This document shows, in pieces, positions 32,919-39,774 of a stretch of 39,774 nucleotides of DNA. A model generated the notes under the pieces. The model did no database searches. It was not told the origin of the DNA and saw only the letters and a list, made by a program, of their open reading frames with translations. The position numbers and the translations under genes are program-made. This DNA is from Candidatus Cryptobacteroides choladohippi (GTDB lineage Bacteria; Bacteroidota; Bacteroidia; Bacteroidales; UBA932): assembly GCA_018065985.1 (NCBI GenBank), contig JAGHSF010000051.1:1-39774 (forward strand), in the 5' to 3' direction. The first letter of the stretch is position 1. Each line of letters starts with the position of its first letter.

Positions 32919-34319
32919 TCACTTCTCGAGAAGACGCAGCAACGGCAACAGACGGCCTTCCCTGTACGGATGCTCCCGGAGCGGAAGGTTGAAGCGTGTG
33001 CTGCCCCGCAGGACCGTCGTCGGGTGGGTGAACTCGCGGAAGCCCCACTCCCCGTGGTATGCGCCCATGCCTGAATGGCCCGTGCCGCCGAACGGCACTC
33101 CCTTCACCATCATGTGCAGGCACACCTCGTTGATGCAGCCGCCTCCGTACTGGTGGGTGCTCATCACCCGTTCGGCCCACCTTATATCCTTTGTGAACAG
33201 GTACATGGCAAGAGGATGCTCCCTGCCGGCGATGACGTCCAGAACGGCATCCACCTCATTGTCCCTGAACGGTACGACGGGCAGCAGAGGGCAGAAAAGC
33301 TCCTTCTGCACTATGTCCTCGTCTATGCCAACGGGATAGATTATCGTGGGAGCATAGCGCAGGGCAGACTCGTTTCCCCTTCCGCCGAAGACTATGCGGC
33401 TGCGGTACTGATCGGCAATGGAGGCGCAGCTGTCGAAGGCCGCCCTGGTGATGAGCCTAGGGTATTCGGGGTTGTCCTCAGGGACGTCGCCCATCTGCCT
33501 CCGGAATTCGGCCTTCAGCGCTTCCAGGAACTCGCCGGCAATCTCCTCGGCAACCGCCACCTGGTTGATGTCGATGCATATCTGCCCGGCGTTGCAGAGC
33601 TTGAAGAAGGCTATCTTGCGTGCGGCGTCGGCGATGTCGGCATCCTTGCGCACTATGCACCAGTTGCCCGTCTCGCCGCCCAACTCGAGCGCAACGGGAG
33701 TCAGATTCCCGGCGGCCTTTGCCAGAACGTGCTTTCCGACTCTGGGTGAACCGGTGTAGAAGATCTTGTCCCAGCGCTGTTCCAGACACATGTCCGCGAC
33801 GTCGTGCCCGCCGTCGATCAGGGTCACGAACTCAGGCGGGAAGGTCTCGGCAATGAAACGCTTCATGAGTTCGGTGCAGTTGCGGGACTTTGCGCTGGCC
33901 TTGACGACCACAGTGTTGCCGCCGCAGATGCTCGCCGCCACGACGCCCAGGGTCAGCAGAACCGGGAAGTTGAAAGGACTTATGACCAGGGTGACGCCGT
34001 AGGGCATCTTGTACACTTTCGTTATCAGGCTGGGGAAGCACATGAGTCCGCTGAAATGCCTTTCAGGGCGGGCCCAGCGCCTCAATCCGCGCAGCATCTC
34101 GTTGATTTCCACGATCACGGGGCCTATGTCGCAGAGATAGGCCTCGGTGGCACTGCGGCCAAGGTCCTTGTACAGGGCATCCTCGAACTCTTTCTCGCGG
34201 GCAATCACGGCATCGCGGAGCCTGCGGAGCTGGTTCAGCCTCCAGTCAACATCCAGGGTGGTCCCTGTGCGGAAGAACGCCCTCTGGGCCTCAACAATCC
34301 TTTCAATATCTGTCGTCAT
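32919..34319 (-). CDS. Aldehyde dehydrogenase family protein (class 3-like)
   Basis: 466 residues, typical of short class-3/fatty-aldehyde dehydrogenases without signal peptide. The NAD-binding region has VISPFNFPVLLTLGVVAASICGGNTVVVKAS and FYTGSPRVGKHV. The catalytic Glu212 lies in LELGGETGNW and the nucleophilic Cys248 in NAGQICIDINQV. Most relatives read LELGGKSP at the first site, so GETGNW is an unusual change of the conserved Lys and Pro. PLLPVVPF and the C-terminal VPFGGTGHSGMGAYHG are also standard. It likely oxidises an aldehyde to an acid. It starts at a promoter shared with greA and converges on the cyuA-like gene with 11 bp between stops. Confidence 0.88.
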   Translation of the reverse strand: MTTDIERIVEAQRAFFRTGTTLDVDWRLNQLRRLRDAVIAREKEFEDALYKDLGRSATEAYLCDIGPVIVEINEMLRGLRRWARPERHFSGLMCFPSLITKVYKMPYGVTLVISPFNFPVLLTLGVVAASICGGNTVVVKASAKSRNCTELMKRFIAETFPPEFVTLIDGGHDVADMCLEQRWDKIFYTGSPRVGKHVLAKAAGNLTPVALELGGETGNWCIVRKDADIADAARKIAFFKLCNAGQICIDINQVAVAEEIAGEFLEALKAEFRRQMGDVPEDNPEYPRLITRAAFDSCASIADQYRSRIVFGGRGNESALRYAPTIIYPVGIDEDIVQKELFCPLLPVVPFRDNEVDAVLDVIAGREHPLAMYLFTKDIRWAERVMSTHQYGGGCINEVCLHMMVKGVPFGGTGHSGMGAYHGEWGFREFTHPTTVLRGSTRFNLPLREHPYREGRLLPLLRLLEK

Positions 34320-34323
34320 GTTG

Positions 34324-34341
34324 CAAATATATGTATATTTG
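34324..34341. promoter_or_regulatory. Divergent promoter: fully palindromic -7 boxes
   Basis: GCAAATATA-TG-TATATTTGC spans 34323-34342. It supplies a perfect TATATTTG box on each strand, separated by 2 bp. The minus box ends 4 nt before the aldehyde dehydrogenase ATG (34319) and the plus box 5 nt before the greA ATG (34347), so both transcripts should be almost leaderless. Confidence 0.7.
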
Positions 34342-34346
34342 CGGAT

Positions 34347-34820
34347 ATGGAATACCTTTCAAAGGAACGCTACGACGAAATACTCTCGGAACTCAACAAC
34401 CTGATATACGTGGAATACCCGAAGCTGAAGGAGGACCTTTCAGAGGCCCGCGCCCAGGGTGACCTGAGCGAGAATGCGGGATACCGTGCAGCACGAAGGA
34501 CCCAGGCCAAGATGATAAGCAGGATCAACTATCTGCAGAACATCCTGAACTATGCCAGGGTGATAGACCCCAGGAACCTGCCCAAGGACCGCGTGGCCCT
34601 GCTGAGCAAGGTCGGGTTCACGATCCTCAACACCGGCGCTCAAAAGACATACACCATAGTCAGCCCCCACGAGATGAACCTCCAGGAGGGGAAGATATCG
34701 TTCAAATCGCCCATAGGCCAGGCCCTCATGGGCCGGAAGGCCGGGGAGATTGCCGAGGCCCGCACCCCGTCCGGAATCCTCAGGCTGCAGATAGACAGCG
34801 TGACGACGGTGATGGAATGA
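34347..34820 (+). CDS. greA: Transcription elongation factor GreA
   Basis: 157 residues, the normal length. The start is fixed by the -7 box immediately upstream; the same frame is open further upstream only by chance, in antisense to the aldehyde dehydrogenase gene. The N-terminal coiled coil carries the hallmark LKEDLSEARAQGDLSENAGYRAARRTQ, including the acidic Asp and Glu of GDLSEN that act at the RNA polymerase active site. The C-terminal FKBP-like domain ends with SPIGQALMGRKAGEIAEARTPSG. It rescues backtracked RNA polymerase by stimulating transcript cleavage. The usual E-Y of SENAEY is G-Y here. Confidence 0.95.
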   Translation: MEYLSKERYDEILSELNNLIYVEYPKLKEDLSEARAQGDLSENAGYRAARRTQAKMISRINYLQNILNYARVIDPRNLPKDRVALLSKVGFTILNTGAQKTYTIVSPHEMNLQEGKISFKSPIGQALMGRKAGEIAEARTPSGILRLQIDSVTTVME

Positions 34821-34852
34821 CTGGCAGAATCAGGCAGGCAGACGGCCTTCCG

Positions 34853-37489
34853 CTATCTGACAAGCGTCATATAGAAATGCCCTGTTATGCCTATAGGCCC
34901 GTGTCCGGGAAAGACGTTGTTCACCTGGCCAGAAGGGCCCATCGTATCCGCTGGACGGAACTTGTTCCCTACTGGGCTGATGGCGCCGAGTACGGAGATG
35001 TTGCCATCCGGATAGCGCCCTGCAACGTCGTCATTGCCCTGATAGGCGGGAGTCAGCAGATGAAGGAAAAGATCATCGGTATCGGACACTATCCTGAGCG
35101 TGCCCGAAGTGGTGATGATATCAGCCGCATACAGGCCTGAATGATATCCCTTGAACTCGGGATAGTCCCAGGTCTGGCCGGTGCGGGTATCGTTGCAGTC
35201 CTTTTCCCAGAGACCGGGCTCGACACCACGGGTCCTGTTCTTCCAGACACGGTAAGGGCCGTTCCCCAGCCAGTGCACTCCCTTGACGGAGTCTTCCGGC
35301 AGATCCAATGTGACTCCGATATTATCGTACAGACCTTCCTCACAGAGCCTGTATCCGACTTCCACCCAGCCGTTGCCGGTCATCGAGCAATCGATCTCGT
35401 ACCGGTCAGGATGAGAGGCTGCGCGCAGGCCTTTGCCAAAGCTCAGTTCCATGTCACCATTCCTGAGACCTTTCAGCGTGCCGGCCTCGACAATCATGCT
35501 GCAGCCACTGTTGTCGGAGAGAGCCCTGTGGGCATATTCACTCGCTGAAGTATTGACAAGCGTCCAGGCATACAGTTCCATTCCGGTGCGGTCGAAAGCC
35601 CTGAGCGTCAGGAAATCGAAATCGGCCTCCGGTCTCTCGAGAAGCAGTTTCCCCCTCATTCCGGGAGCCACATCGGGCGACCCGACTTTGAATTTCTGCG
35701 CAATGCGCTCCCCCGTCAGGAAATCGAGGCGGGAGTATTCGGCCTCGAAGCGGCACTCGGCGAGGTTCGTGAAATCGTAGCGGTTCTCCACAGCAAGAGT
35801 GCCGTTCCAGCATGAGGGAAGGTACTTCCCGCCCTCAATCTGCACGGGGCACCATATGTCCTTGATGGTGTAGAAGCTGCCCTCCTTCTCGCGGTACGGT
35901 CCGACTATGCCGTCGGCGCCGTGGTCTCCGTCGGTGTCAATGAAGCCGTCCATGTCGTCGCGCACGAGACCCTGATCCACAAAGTCCCATAGGAAGCCGC
36001 CTGCACTGAGCGGAGAGGAGCGGAAGAGTTCCCAGTAGTCTTCCAGACCGGCGCCATGCCCGCCATCATAGAGGCCGTGCAGGAACTCCGTCGGAAAGAA
36101 TACATTGCGTTCCTGCTTGAGGAAGTACCAGGCTTCCTCCCAGTCCGGATAGTGGAAGGTGTTCCAGCCGTTCTCCTTCTGAAAGGGATGTATGACGGGG
36201 CGCTTCTGAGGATCGTACTCCGAATAGACGGGCACGAGATCGAAGTTGAATCCTCCCTCATTGCCGTTGTCCCACATCAGCACGCAGGGATGGTTGCGGT
36301 CGCGGCTGACGAGTTCGCGCACCAGCCTGGTTCCCACCTCGGTATCGTAGCAATCCTGCCAGCCGGTAAGCTCGTCGAGCACATAGAGGCCGAGCGAATC
36401 GCAGATGTCGAGGAAGTCCTTTTCCGGCGGGTAGTGCGACATGCGCACGGCATTCATGTTCATCTCCTTGATGAGCAGCGCGTCCTGCAGGTTGATGCTG
36501 TGGTTGAGCGTGCGGCCCGTCGTGGGCCAGTGTGAATGACGGTTGACGCCCTTGAACATTATCTTCGTGCCGTTGACGTACACGCCGTCGTGCGGGCGCA
36601 GCTCGATCGTGCGGAAGCCGAACTTTCCGCTGACACTGTGAAGGGCCTTGCCGTCCTTCTCAAGGGTCAATGTGTAGCTGTAGAGCTTGGGATATTCCGC
36701 GCTCCAGAGCTCGGGGTCCTTGACCGTGACATCGAATACCGCGTCCCCGCCCTCTGCTGAAGTCTCAAGACCGCCGGTGAGATGGAATTTGCCGGCAGGC
36801 TTCCCGTCCGGGGCAAACAGTTCCAGCGTAGCGGCGGCATTGCTCACCTTTCCCGCGACACTGAAATGCAGTGCCAGATTGCCGCTGGCGCGGGCATCGA
36901 TGGAGACATTCTCCAGATGGGCGGCCGGCTTTGCCTCAAGATATACCGGACGGTAGATTCCTCCGTAGATCCAGAAGTCGCACTCGCGTTCGGCGCCCAC
37001 GATGCTCCGGTTCGAGGATTCCTTGTCTACCCTGACCTCGATGGTGTTCTCCCTGCCGTATTTCAGGAGCTTCGACACGTCGTAGCGGAATTCGCAGTAT
37101 CCGCCCTGATGCTTGTTCCCCGCCTTCCTGCCGTTTATCAGCACCTCGGTGTCGGTCATCACGCCCTCGAACACAATATCGACGGCGCGGCCCTTCCAGT
37201 CGGCGGGAACGGTGAATCTGTGCCTGTATATGCCCGATTCGCCAAGACGCGTATCGAAAGGCTTGTGCCCATAGACATACTCGCCGAAGCCCTGGCACTC
37301 CCAGCAGGACGGCACAGGGATGGTCGTCCACTTTCCGCTGCCGCGCCCGGCCGTGCAGAAGAAGTCCCAGTCGACGGTGTTGTCGCTGCCGGTTCCTGTC
37401 AGATACTGTATCTGCGTATGGTCAGATGCCGCATTGGCGTATGTGAATGCAATCAGTGTGAGCAGGAATATGGTGCGGAGGCGTTTCAT
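34853..37489 (-). CDS. Glycoside hydrolase family 2 protein (LacZ-like beta-galactosidase), secreted
   Basis: 878 residues from the ATG at 37489, which begins the signal peptide MKRLRTIFLLTLIAFTYANA; the frame starts 15 bp earlier. Order: jelly-roll domain (VPSCWECQGFGEYVYGHKPF, VLINGRKAG), Ig-like domain ending FGFRTIELRPHDGVYVNGTKIMFKGVNRH, then a TIM barrel. The acid/base is in DRNHPCVLMWDNGNE (E411) and the nucleophile in FPTEFLHG (E468), followed by SAGGFLWDFVDQG. The acid/base context WDNGNEGG differs from the usual WSLGNE. A C-terminal beta-galactosidase small-chain-like part (VHWLGNGPYRVWKNRTRG, GLYAADIIT, LFLHLLTP) is present. It lies 19 bp after the GH51 gene and probably shares its transcript, which fits an arabinogalactan-type substrate. 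Confidence 0.88.
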   Translation of the reverse strand: MKRLRTIFLLTLIAFTYANAASDHTQIQYLTGTGSDNTVDWDFFCTAGRGSGKWTTIPVPSCWECQGFGEYVYGHKPFDTRLGESGIYRHRFTVPADWKGRAVDIVFEGVMTDTEVLINGRKAGNKHQGGYCEFRYDVSKLLKYGRENTIEVRVDKESSNRSIVGAERECDFWIYGGIYRPVYLEAKPAAHLENVSIDARASGNLALHFSVAGKVSNAAATLELFAPDGKPAGKFHLTGGLETSAEGGDAVFDVTVKDPELWSAEYPKLYSYTLTLEKDGKALHSVSGKFGFRTIELRPHDGVYVNGTKIMFKGVNRHSHWPTTGRTLNHSINLQDALLIKEMNMNAVRMSHYPPEKDFLDICDSLGLYVLDELTGWQDCYDTEVGTRLVRELVSRDRNHPCVLMWDNGNEGGFNFDLVPVYSEYDPQKRPVIHPFQKENGWNTFHYPDWEEAWYFLKQERNVFFPTEFLHGLYDGGHGAGLEDYWELFRSSPLSAGGFLWDFVDQGLVRDDMDGFIDTDGDHGADGIVGPYREKEGSFYTIKDIWCPVQIEGGKYLPSCWNGTLAVENRYDFTNLAECRFEAEYSRLDFLTGERIAQKFKVGSPDVAPGMRGKLLLERPEADFDFLTLRAFDRTGMELYAWTLVNTSASEYAHRALSDNSGCSMIVEAGTLKGLRNGDMELSFGKGLRAASHPDRYEIDCSMTGNGWVEVGYRLCEEGLYDNIGVTLDLPEDSVKGVHWLGNGPYRVWKNRTRGVEPGLWEKDCNDTRTGQTWDYPEFKGYHSGLYAADIITTSGTLRIVSDTDDLFLHLLTPAYQGNDDVAGRYPDGNISVLGAISPVGNKFRPADTMGPSGQVNNVFPGHGPIGITGHFYMTLVR

Positions 37490-37508
37490 ATGGGAGGCTA
37501 TCAATGGA

Positions 37509-39041
37509 TTATCGGAGGTACACGAACGTCACGGAGTGAGGCTGGAGGGTGATGCGGCCATCCTTTGTGACCTTCAGCTGGAGGTCGCGCGGGACGATGT
37601 GGTCCTCCGCGCCCACCTCGTTGTAGTCATCGGGGCTGTTGCCGTTCAGGACAGTGGCGTTGAGCCTTGAGGGAATGCGTCCTTCGAAGAGAAACTTGGC
37701 GAGAGTGACTTCCGTGGGGTGCTCGGGATCCTTGTTCGTAATGGCGAGGACAAGGCGCTTGCCGGAATCATCGGCGGAGAGGATGGCGTCAATAACATCG
37801 ACGCTGTCATCTTCATATGTCAGTTTGTCGCTGCTGACATCCAGGGGCAGCACATTCTTCTCGAGAAGGTTTACGTACATCCACATGACATGGTAGGTGG
37901 AGCGCTTCAGGATGCCGTCCTTGTAGGCATAGAGCGGGCCTCGGGTGTTCACGAGCGGTGAGATGCATGCCATATGCACGTAGTCGGCATGCCTCAGACA
38001 TGCATTGTAGAAGCAGGCGCTGAATACGGCATCAGCCATCGTATAGGCGAAATTCAGGTCGCTTTTCCTGCGGGCCTCGATGTCGAAACCTTCCCTGAGG
38101 CGGCCGTGCCCGGGGTGATGCCAGCTGCGCAGGTTCCACTCGTCATAGGCAATCTTGATATGATCTTCGCAGCCGGCCTCCTTGATGATGCCGATGGTCT
38201 TGAGGATGTAGTCCTCCGGTCCGCCGGTGTACATCATGCACTTCATATAGGGGGCTGGACTGTTCCGGTCATACAGGGCGTCCCAGTAACTGTGGATGGA
38301 GACATAGTCAAGCATCCAGCCGGCTGTTTCCAGAAGAGGCAGGGTCCAGTCCGGATCGAAGTTGGCAGCGGCAAGCAGGACGAGATCCTTGGTCACGGCG
38401 CGCATCAGCTTTGAGGACTCCCTGACAAAAGGGCCCCATTCACCGACTGTCTTTGCACCGAGTTCCCAGTTGCCGTAGTTCTCGTTGCCAACGCTCCAGT
38501 ATTTTACATTGTAAGGTTCGGAGTTGCCGTTTTCAGCGCGCATGCGGCCGAACTTGCCGCCATTGAGGTTGCAGTACTCCACCCAGTCGCTCATCTCCTC
38601 GGGAGTGCCGGTACCGGCATTGGTGCAGATGTACGGCTCGCAGCCCACCTTGCGGCACCACTTGATGTATTCGTCGGTACCGAAGGTGTTGGGATCCTCC
38701 ACGCACCAGGTCTTGTCGAACACAGGAGTTCTCTGCGGGCCCACGCCACCAAGCCAGTGATAGGTAGAGGCGAAACAACCGCCTGGCCAGCGGACAATGG
38801 GGACCTTTATCTCCCTGAGCGCCTCTATCACATCGGCTCTGAATCCGTCCTCATCCGAAAGCGGGTTGCCCGGGTCGAAGATTCCACCGTAGATCTGGGT
38901 GCTGAAGTGTTCCAGAAAAGAACCGAATATCATCGGGTTGTACTCTACGGGAACAGCACCGTCAGCCAGGCTGACTCTGTTCTGGGAGAAGGCGGGCACG
39001 GCAAACAAGGCCAGTGCCACCAATGCTGACAAGTGTTTCAT
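37509..39041 (-). CDS. GH51 alpha-L-arabinofuranosidase, secreted
   Basis: 510 residues, matching the family. The start at 39041 gives the signal peptide MKHLSALVALALFAVPAFSQ; an upstream in-frame start lies inside the promoter. The (beta/alpha)8 barrel begins NPMIFGSFLEHFSTQIYGGIFDP with VRWPGGCFASTYHWLGGVGPQ. The acid/base is E187 (YWSVGNENYGNWE) and the nucleophile E301 (KIAYDEWNLRSW), with SIHSYW between. A C-terminal beta domain follows (KRLVLAITNKDP, LQPHSVTFVYLR). GH51 enzymes release terminal arabinofuranose from arabinan, arabinoxylan or arabinogalactan. It is the first gene of a two-gene unit with the GH2 beta-galactosidase-like gene. Its signal peptide suggests a periplasmic enzyme. 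Confidence 0.92.
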   Translation of the reverse strand: MKHLSALVALALFAVPAFSQNRVSLADGAVPVEYNPMIFGSFLEHFSTQIYGGIFDPGNPLSDEDGFRADVIEALREIKVPIVRWPGGCFASTYHWLGGVGPQRTPVFDKTWCVEDPNTFGTDEYIKWCRKVGCEPYICTNAGTGTPEEMSDWVEYCNLNGGKFGRMRAENGNSEPYNVKYWSVGNENYGNWELGAKTVGEWGPFVRESSKLMRAVTKDLVLLAAANFDPDWTLPLLETAGWMLDYVSIHSYWDALYDRNSPAPYMKCMMYTGGPEDYILKTIGIIKEAGCEDHIKIAYDEWNLRSWHHPGHGRLREGFDIEARRKSDLNFAYTMADAVFSACFYNACLRHADYVHMACISPLVNTRGPLYAYKDGILKRSTYHVMWMYVNLLEKNVLPLDVSSDKLTYEDDSVDVIDAILSADDSGKRLVLAITNKDPEHPTEVTLAKFLFEGRIPSRLNATVLNGNSPDDYNEVGAEDHIVPRDLQLKVTKDGRITLQPHSVTFVYLR

Positions 39042-39067
39042 TTTACGCAGATTTTCACGCTGAAACA

Positions 39068-39075
39068 CAAAAATA
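39068..39075 (-). promoter_or_regulatory. Bacteroidetes promoter for GH51-GH2 operon
   Basis: On the minus strand TATTTTTG (39075 to 39068) fits TAnnTTTG. A TTG at 39097-39095 lies 19 bp upstream, close to the expected -33 spacing. The leader would be about 20 nt. An 8-bp inverted repeat (TTTCCTAT 39080-39087 / ATAGGAAA 39097-39104) covers the spacer between the two elements and could be an operator. Confidence 0.6.
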
Positions 39076-39129
39076 CTCTTTTCCTATGGTTTTTCAATAG
39101 GAAAGGGAGAGCTCCGCAGCGGCAGCAGA

Positions 39130-39307
39130 TTGCCTCTGAGAGGACTCCGCTCACTGCGCCACCCCACAAATCGATGATTTGCGGGGCCCCCGGCATGCTC
39201 GCTCCGGCCCCTTCCACCGTTTCCTGCGTCCCGCTGACGCGGAACTTGTCTCCGGCGGACCCTTCCCCCTCCCCGTGGCCGGGGGTGGCCACGCCTCTCA
39301 GAGGCAA
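39130..39307. repeat. MITE-like element with 14-bp terminal inverted repeats
   Basis: TTGCCTCTGAGAGG (39130-39143) is exactly inverted at 39294-39307. The interior holds a strong hairpin CCCC-A-CAAATC / GATTTG-C-GGGG (39162-39186) with one mismatch, a GCGTC-CCGCT-GACGC hairpin near 39226-39240, and GTCTCCGGCGGA (39248-39259), a 12-nt word also found in reverse complement in copy A near 2391. The layout (terminal inverted repeats, GC-rich hairpins, no ORF with any sign of being real) resembles the comF element, although the ends differ in sequence. Confidence 0.6.
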
Positions 39308-39308
39308 C

Positions 39309-39500
39309 TGCATGCCGACTTGCTGCGCATCCGCTTGTTATGCGCAATAGCTATTGACTGTATGCTTGCCGAAGACGCCGCCGCTCGCAGCGTGACCGTT
39401 TTTCGGAAACCGCTGATAAATAGCGAGATACACAAAAGTGATGTTGCGGGCTGCAACACCGGAAATTCACAAGTGCTTGAAATACTGCACTTTGCATTTC
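39309..39500. other. Gene-free stretch with short inverted repeats
   Basis: No believable ORF. Small perfect inverted repeats are visible: TGCGCAT / ATGCGCA (39324-39346), CAATAGCTATTG (39345-39356) and GTTGC-GGGCT-GCAAC near 39445. None has a U-tract. Together with the flanking repeats, about 590 bp between the GH51 promoter and the transposase has no gene. Confidence 0.5.
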
Positions 39501-39545
39501 ACGCTCCGAGCGTCGGCTGCTCGCCTCCGTGTGCCCAATCCTCCC
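39500..39545. repeat. Dispersed GC-rich repeat, copy B
   Basis: Contains CTCCGAGCGTCGGCTGCTC (39504-39522), an exact 19-nt match to 2373-2391 in the same orientation. A related but gapped continuation follows (GCCTCCGTGTGCCCA against the copy A stretch ending GTGCCCA). It ends right where the insertion sequence appears to begin, so it may have been truncated by that insertion. Confidence 0.6.
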
Positions 39546-39613
39546 AATTGTAGAGGGCACTGAAAAAGTCTCTCTGAGCACAGCGTAATTACCCAGCGAA
39601 TTATCGATAATTA

Positions 39614-39645
39614 TTTGGTATTTTGCTGGGTATTTTGTATCTTTA
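39614..39645 (+). promoter_or_regulatory. Transposase promoter (TTTG-N20-TATCTTTA)
   Basis: TTTG at 39614-39617 and TATCTTTA at 39638-39645 are separated by 20 bp, the best two-part Bacteroidetes promoter in the window. The last base of the -7 box is A instead of G. The leader to the ATG is about 17 nt. Confidence 0.55.
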
Positions 39646-39667
39646 AATAGTTGGATGATAACTACTT

Positions 39668-39774
39668 ATGCTTAATACACAACAGAAAATCAAGTTTAGC
39701 GAGCACGCGGTTCTCTATGATATTCTCATTCCGAAGGACAATAAATACCGTCTTATCGACGGACTTATTGACTT
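39668..39774 (+). CDS. Transposase, IS1182-like, N-terminal fragment
   Basis: The first 35 residues are visible, running off the window. They read MLNTQQKIKFSEHAVLYD followed by ILIPKDNKYRLIDGLID. The IPxDNxxRxIDxLIDF pattern is the N-terminal domain (InsH/DUF772 type) of IS1182 and related IS5-like transposases, which would move the element by a DDE mechanism. Only this N-terminal part can be judged, so intactness is unknown. The AT-rich codon use contrasts with the GC-rich neighbouring genes. Confidence 0.7.
   Translation, partial: MLNTQQKIKFSEHAVLYDILIPKDNKYRLIDGLID

Larger units (their letters stand above)
39554..39774 (+). mobile_element. Insertion sequence, left end (IS1182-like), cut by window edge
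   Basis: A transposase start with promoter lies at 39614-39774. The likely left terminus is the GGGCACTGAAAAAGTC segment at 39555-39570, placed by inference from typical insertion sequence ends. The right half and the other inverted repeat lie beyond the window. An inverted repeat ACCCAGC / GCTGGGT (about 39588-39631) sits in the leader. Base composition drops sharply to AT-rich compared with the surroundings, a sign of foreign origin. Confidence 0.6.

Noticed and set aside
33804..34346. Upstream extension of the greA reading frame
   Set aside because: The extension runs antisense through the aldehyde dehydrogenase gene and across the promoter; the ATG at 34347 gives the normal GreA length.
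39309..39500. Small RNA gene from the chain of short hairpins
   Set aside because: The hairpins are short and unconnected, and no promoter plus terminator pair brackets them.
39033..39553. Several short ORFs in the repeat region
   Set aside because: Their content follows the repeats (Pro/Arg/Ser-rich), they overlap inverted repeats, and none has a promoter or known domain.
1..39774. CRISPR arrays, tRNA or rRNA genes
   Set aside because: No regularly spaced direct repeats and no tRNA-like cloverleaf or rRNA segment was seen on reading both strands.

Overview
The window reads as a chromosomal segment of a Bacteroidales bacterium with fairly high GC. Evidence: Bacteroidetes-type -7 promoter boxes (TAnnTTTG) precede many genes and Shine-Dalgarno sequences are mostly absent. 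The gene content also fits: OmpA with a Bacteroidetes-type N-terminal lectin-like domain, two GH109-like oxidoreductase-fold glycosidases, WbsX/GH99-like lipoprotein, heparinase II/III-like protein, and patatin fused to an outer-membrane barrel. The genus cannot be fixed from sequence alone; an uncultured gut Bacteroidales lineage is a reasonable guess.

Layout. 1-2355: end of an OmpA-family gene plus a secreted protein of unknown function, closed by a strong terminator. 2557-8134: glycan-degradation block 1 (GH2, Tat-exported GH109, GH78-like lipoprotein). 8158-10175: cobalamin riboswitch and a stand-alone btuB receptor gene. 10191-15629: glycan block 2, a divergent module with heparinase II/III and WbsX/GH99-like lipoprotein leftward, and GH109-like lipoprotein and an MBL-fold hydrolase rightward. 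15643-22595: housekeeping and membrane genes (CNNM/CBS ion transporter, LOG-like protein, DUF819 and DUF456 membrane proteins, Xaa-Pro aminopeptidase, FabG, ComF). 22642-27744: a tightly packed operon of a PRTase-like protein, a CodB-like permease, a metallophosphoesterase and an MFS exporter. 27724-34820: patatin/barrel protein, SGNH+EEP fusion, cysteine desulfidase-like enzyme, aldehyde dehydrogenase and GreA. 34853-39041: glycan block 3 (GH51 arabinofuranosidase then GH2 beta-galactosidase-like). 39076-39774: a gene-free stretch with repeats, then the left part of an insertion sequence whose transposase runs off the window.

The most interesting signals are not single genes. (1) A family of GC-rich, hairpin-forming dispersed repeats is present in at least three or four places. 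One 137-bp copy with 24-bp near-perfect terminal inverted repeats sits in frame inside comF, adding about 46 residues without breaking the gene. (2) Seven genes have a TAnnTTTG-like box only 4-6 nt before the start codon, which implies leaderless or almost leaderless transcripts. Three divergent gene pairs share nearly palindromic back-to-back -7 boxes. (3) The PRTase-like gene has a perfect 15-nt palindrome between its promoter and start codon. (4) Two GH109 paralogues carry different export signals (Tat versus lipoprotein). No tRNA, rRNA or CRISPR array was seen.
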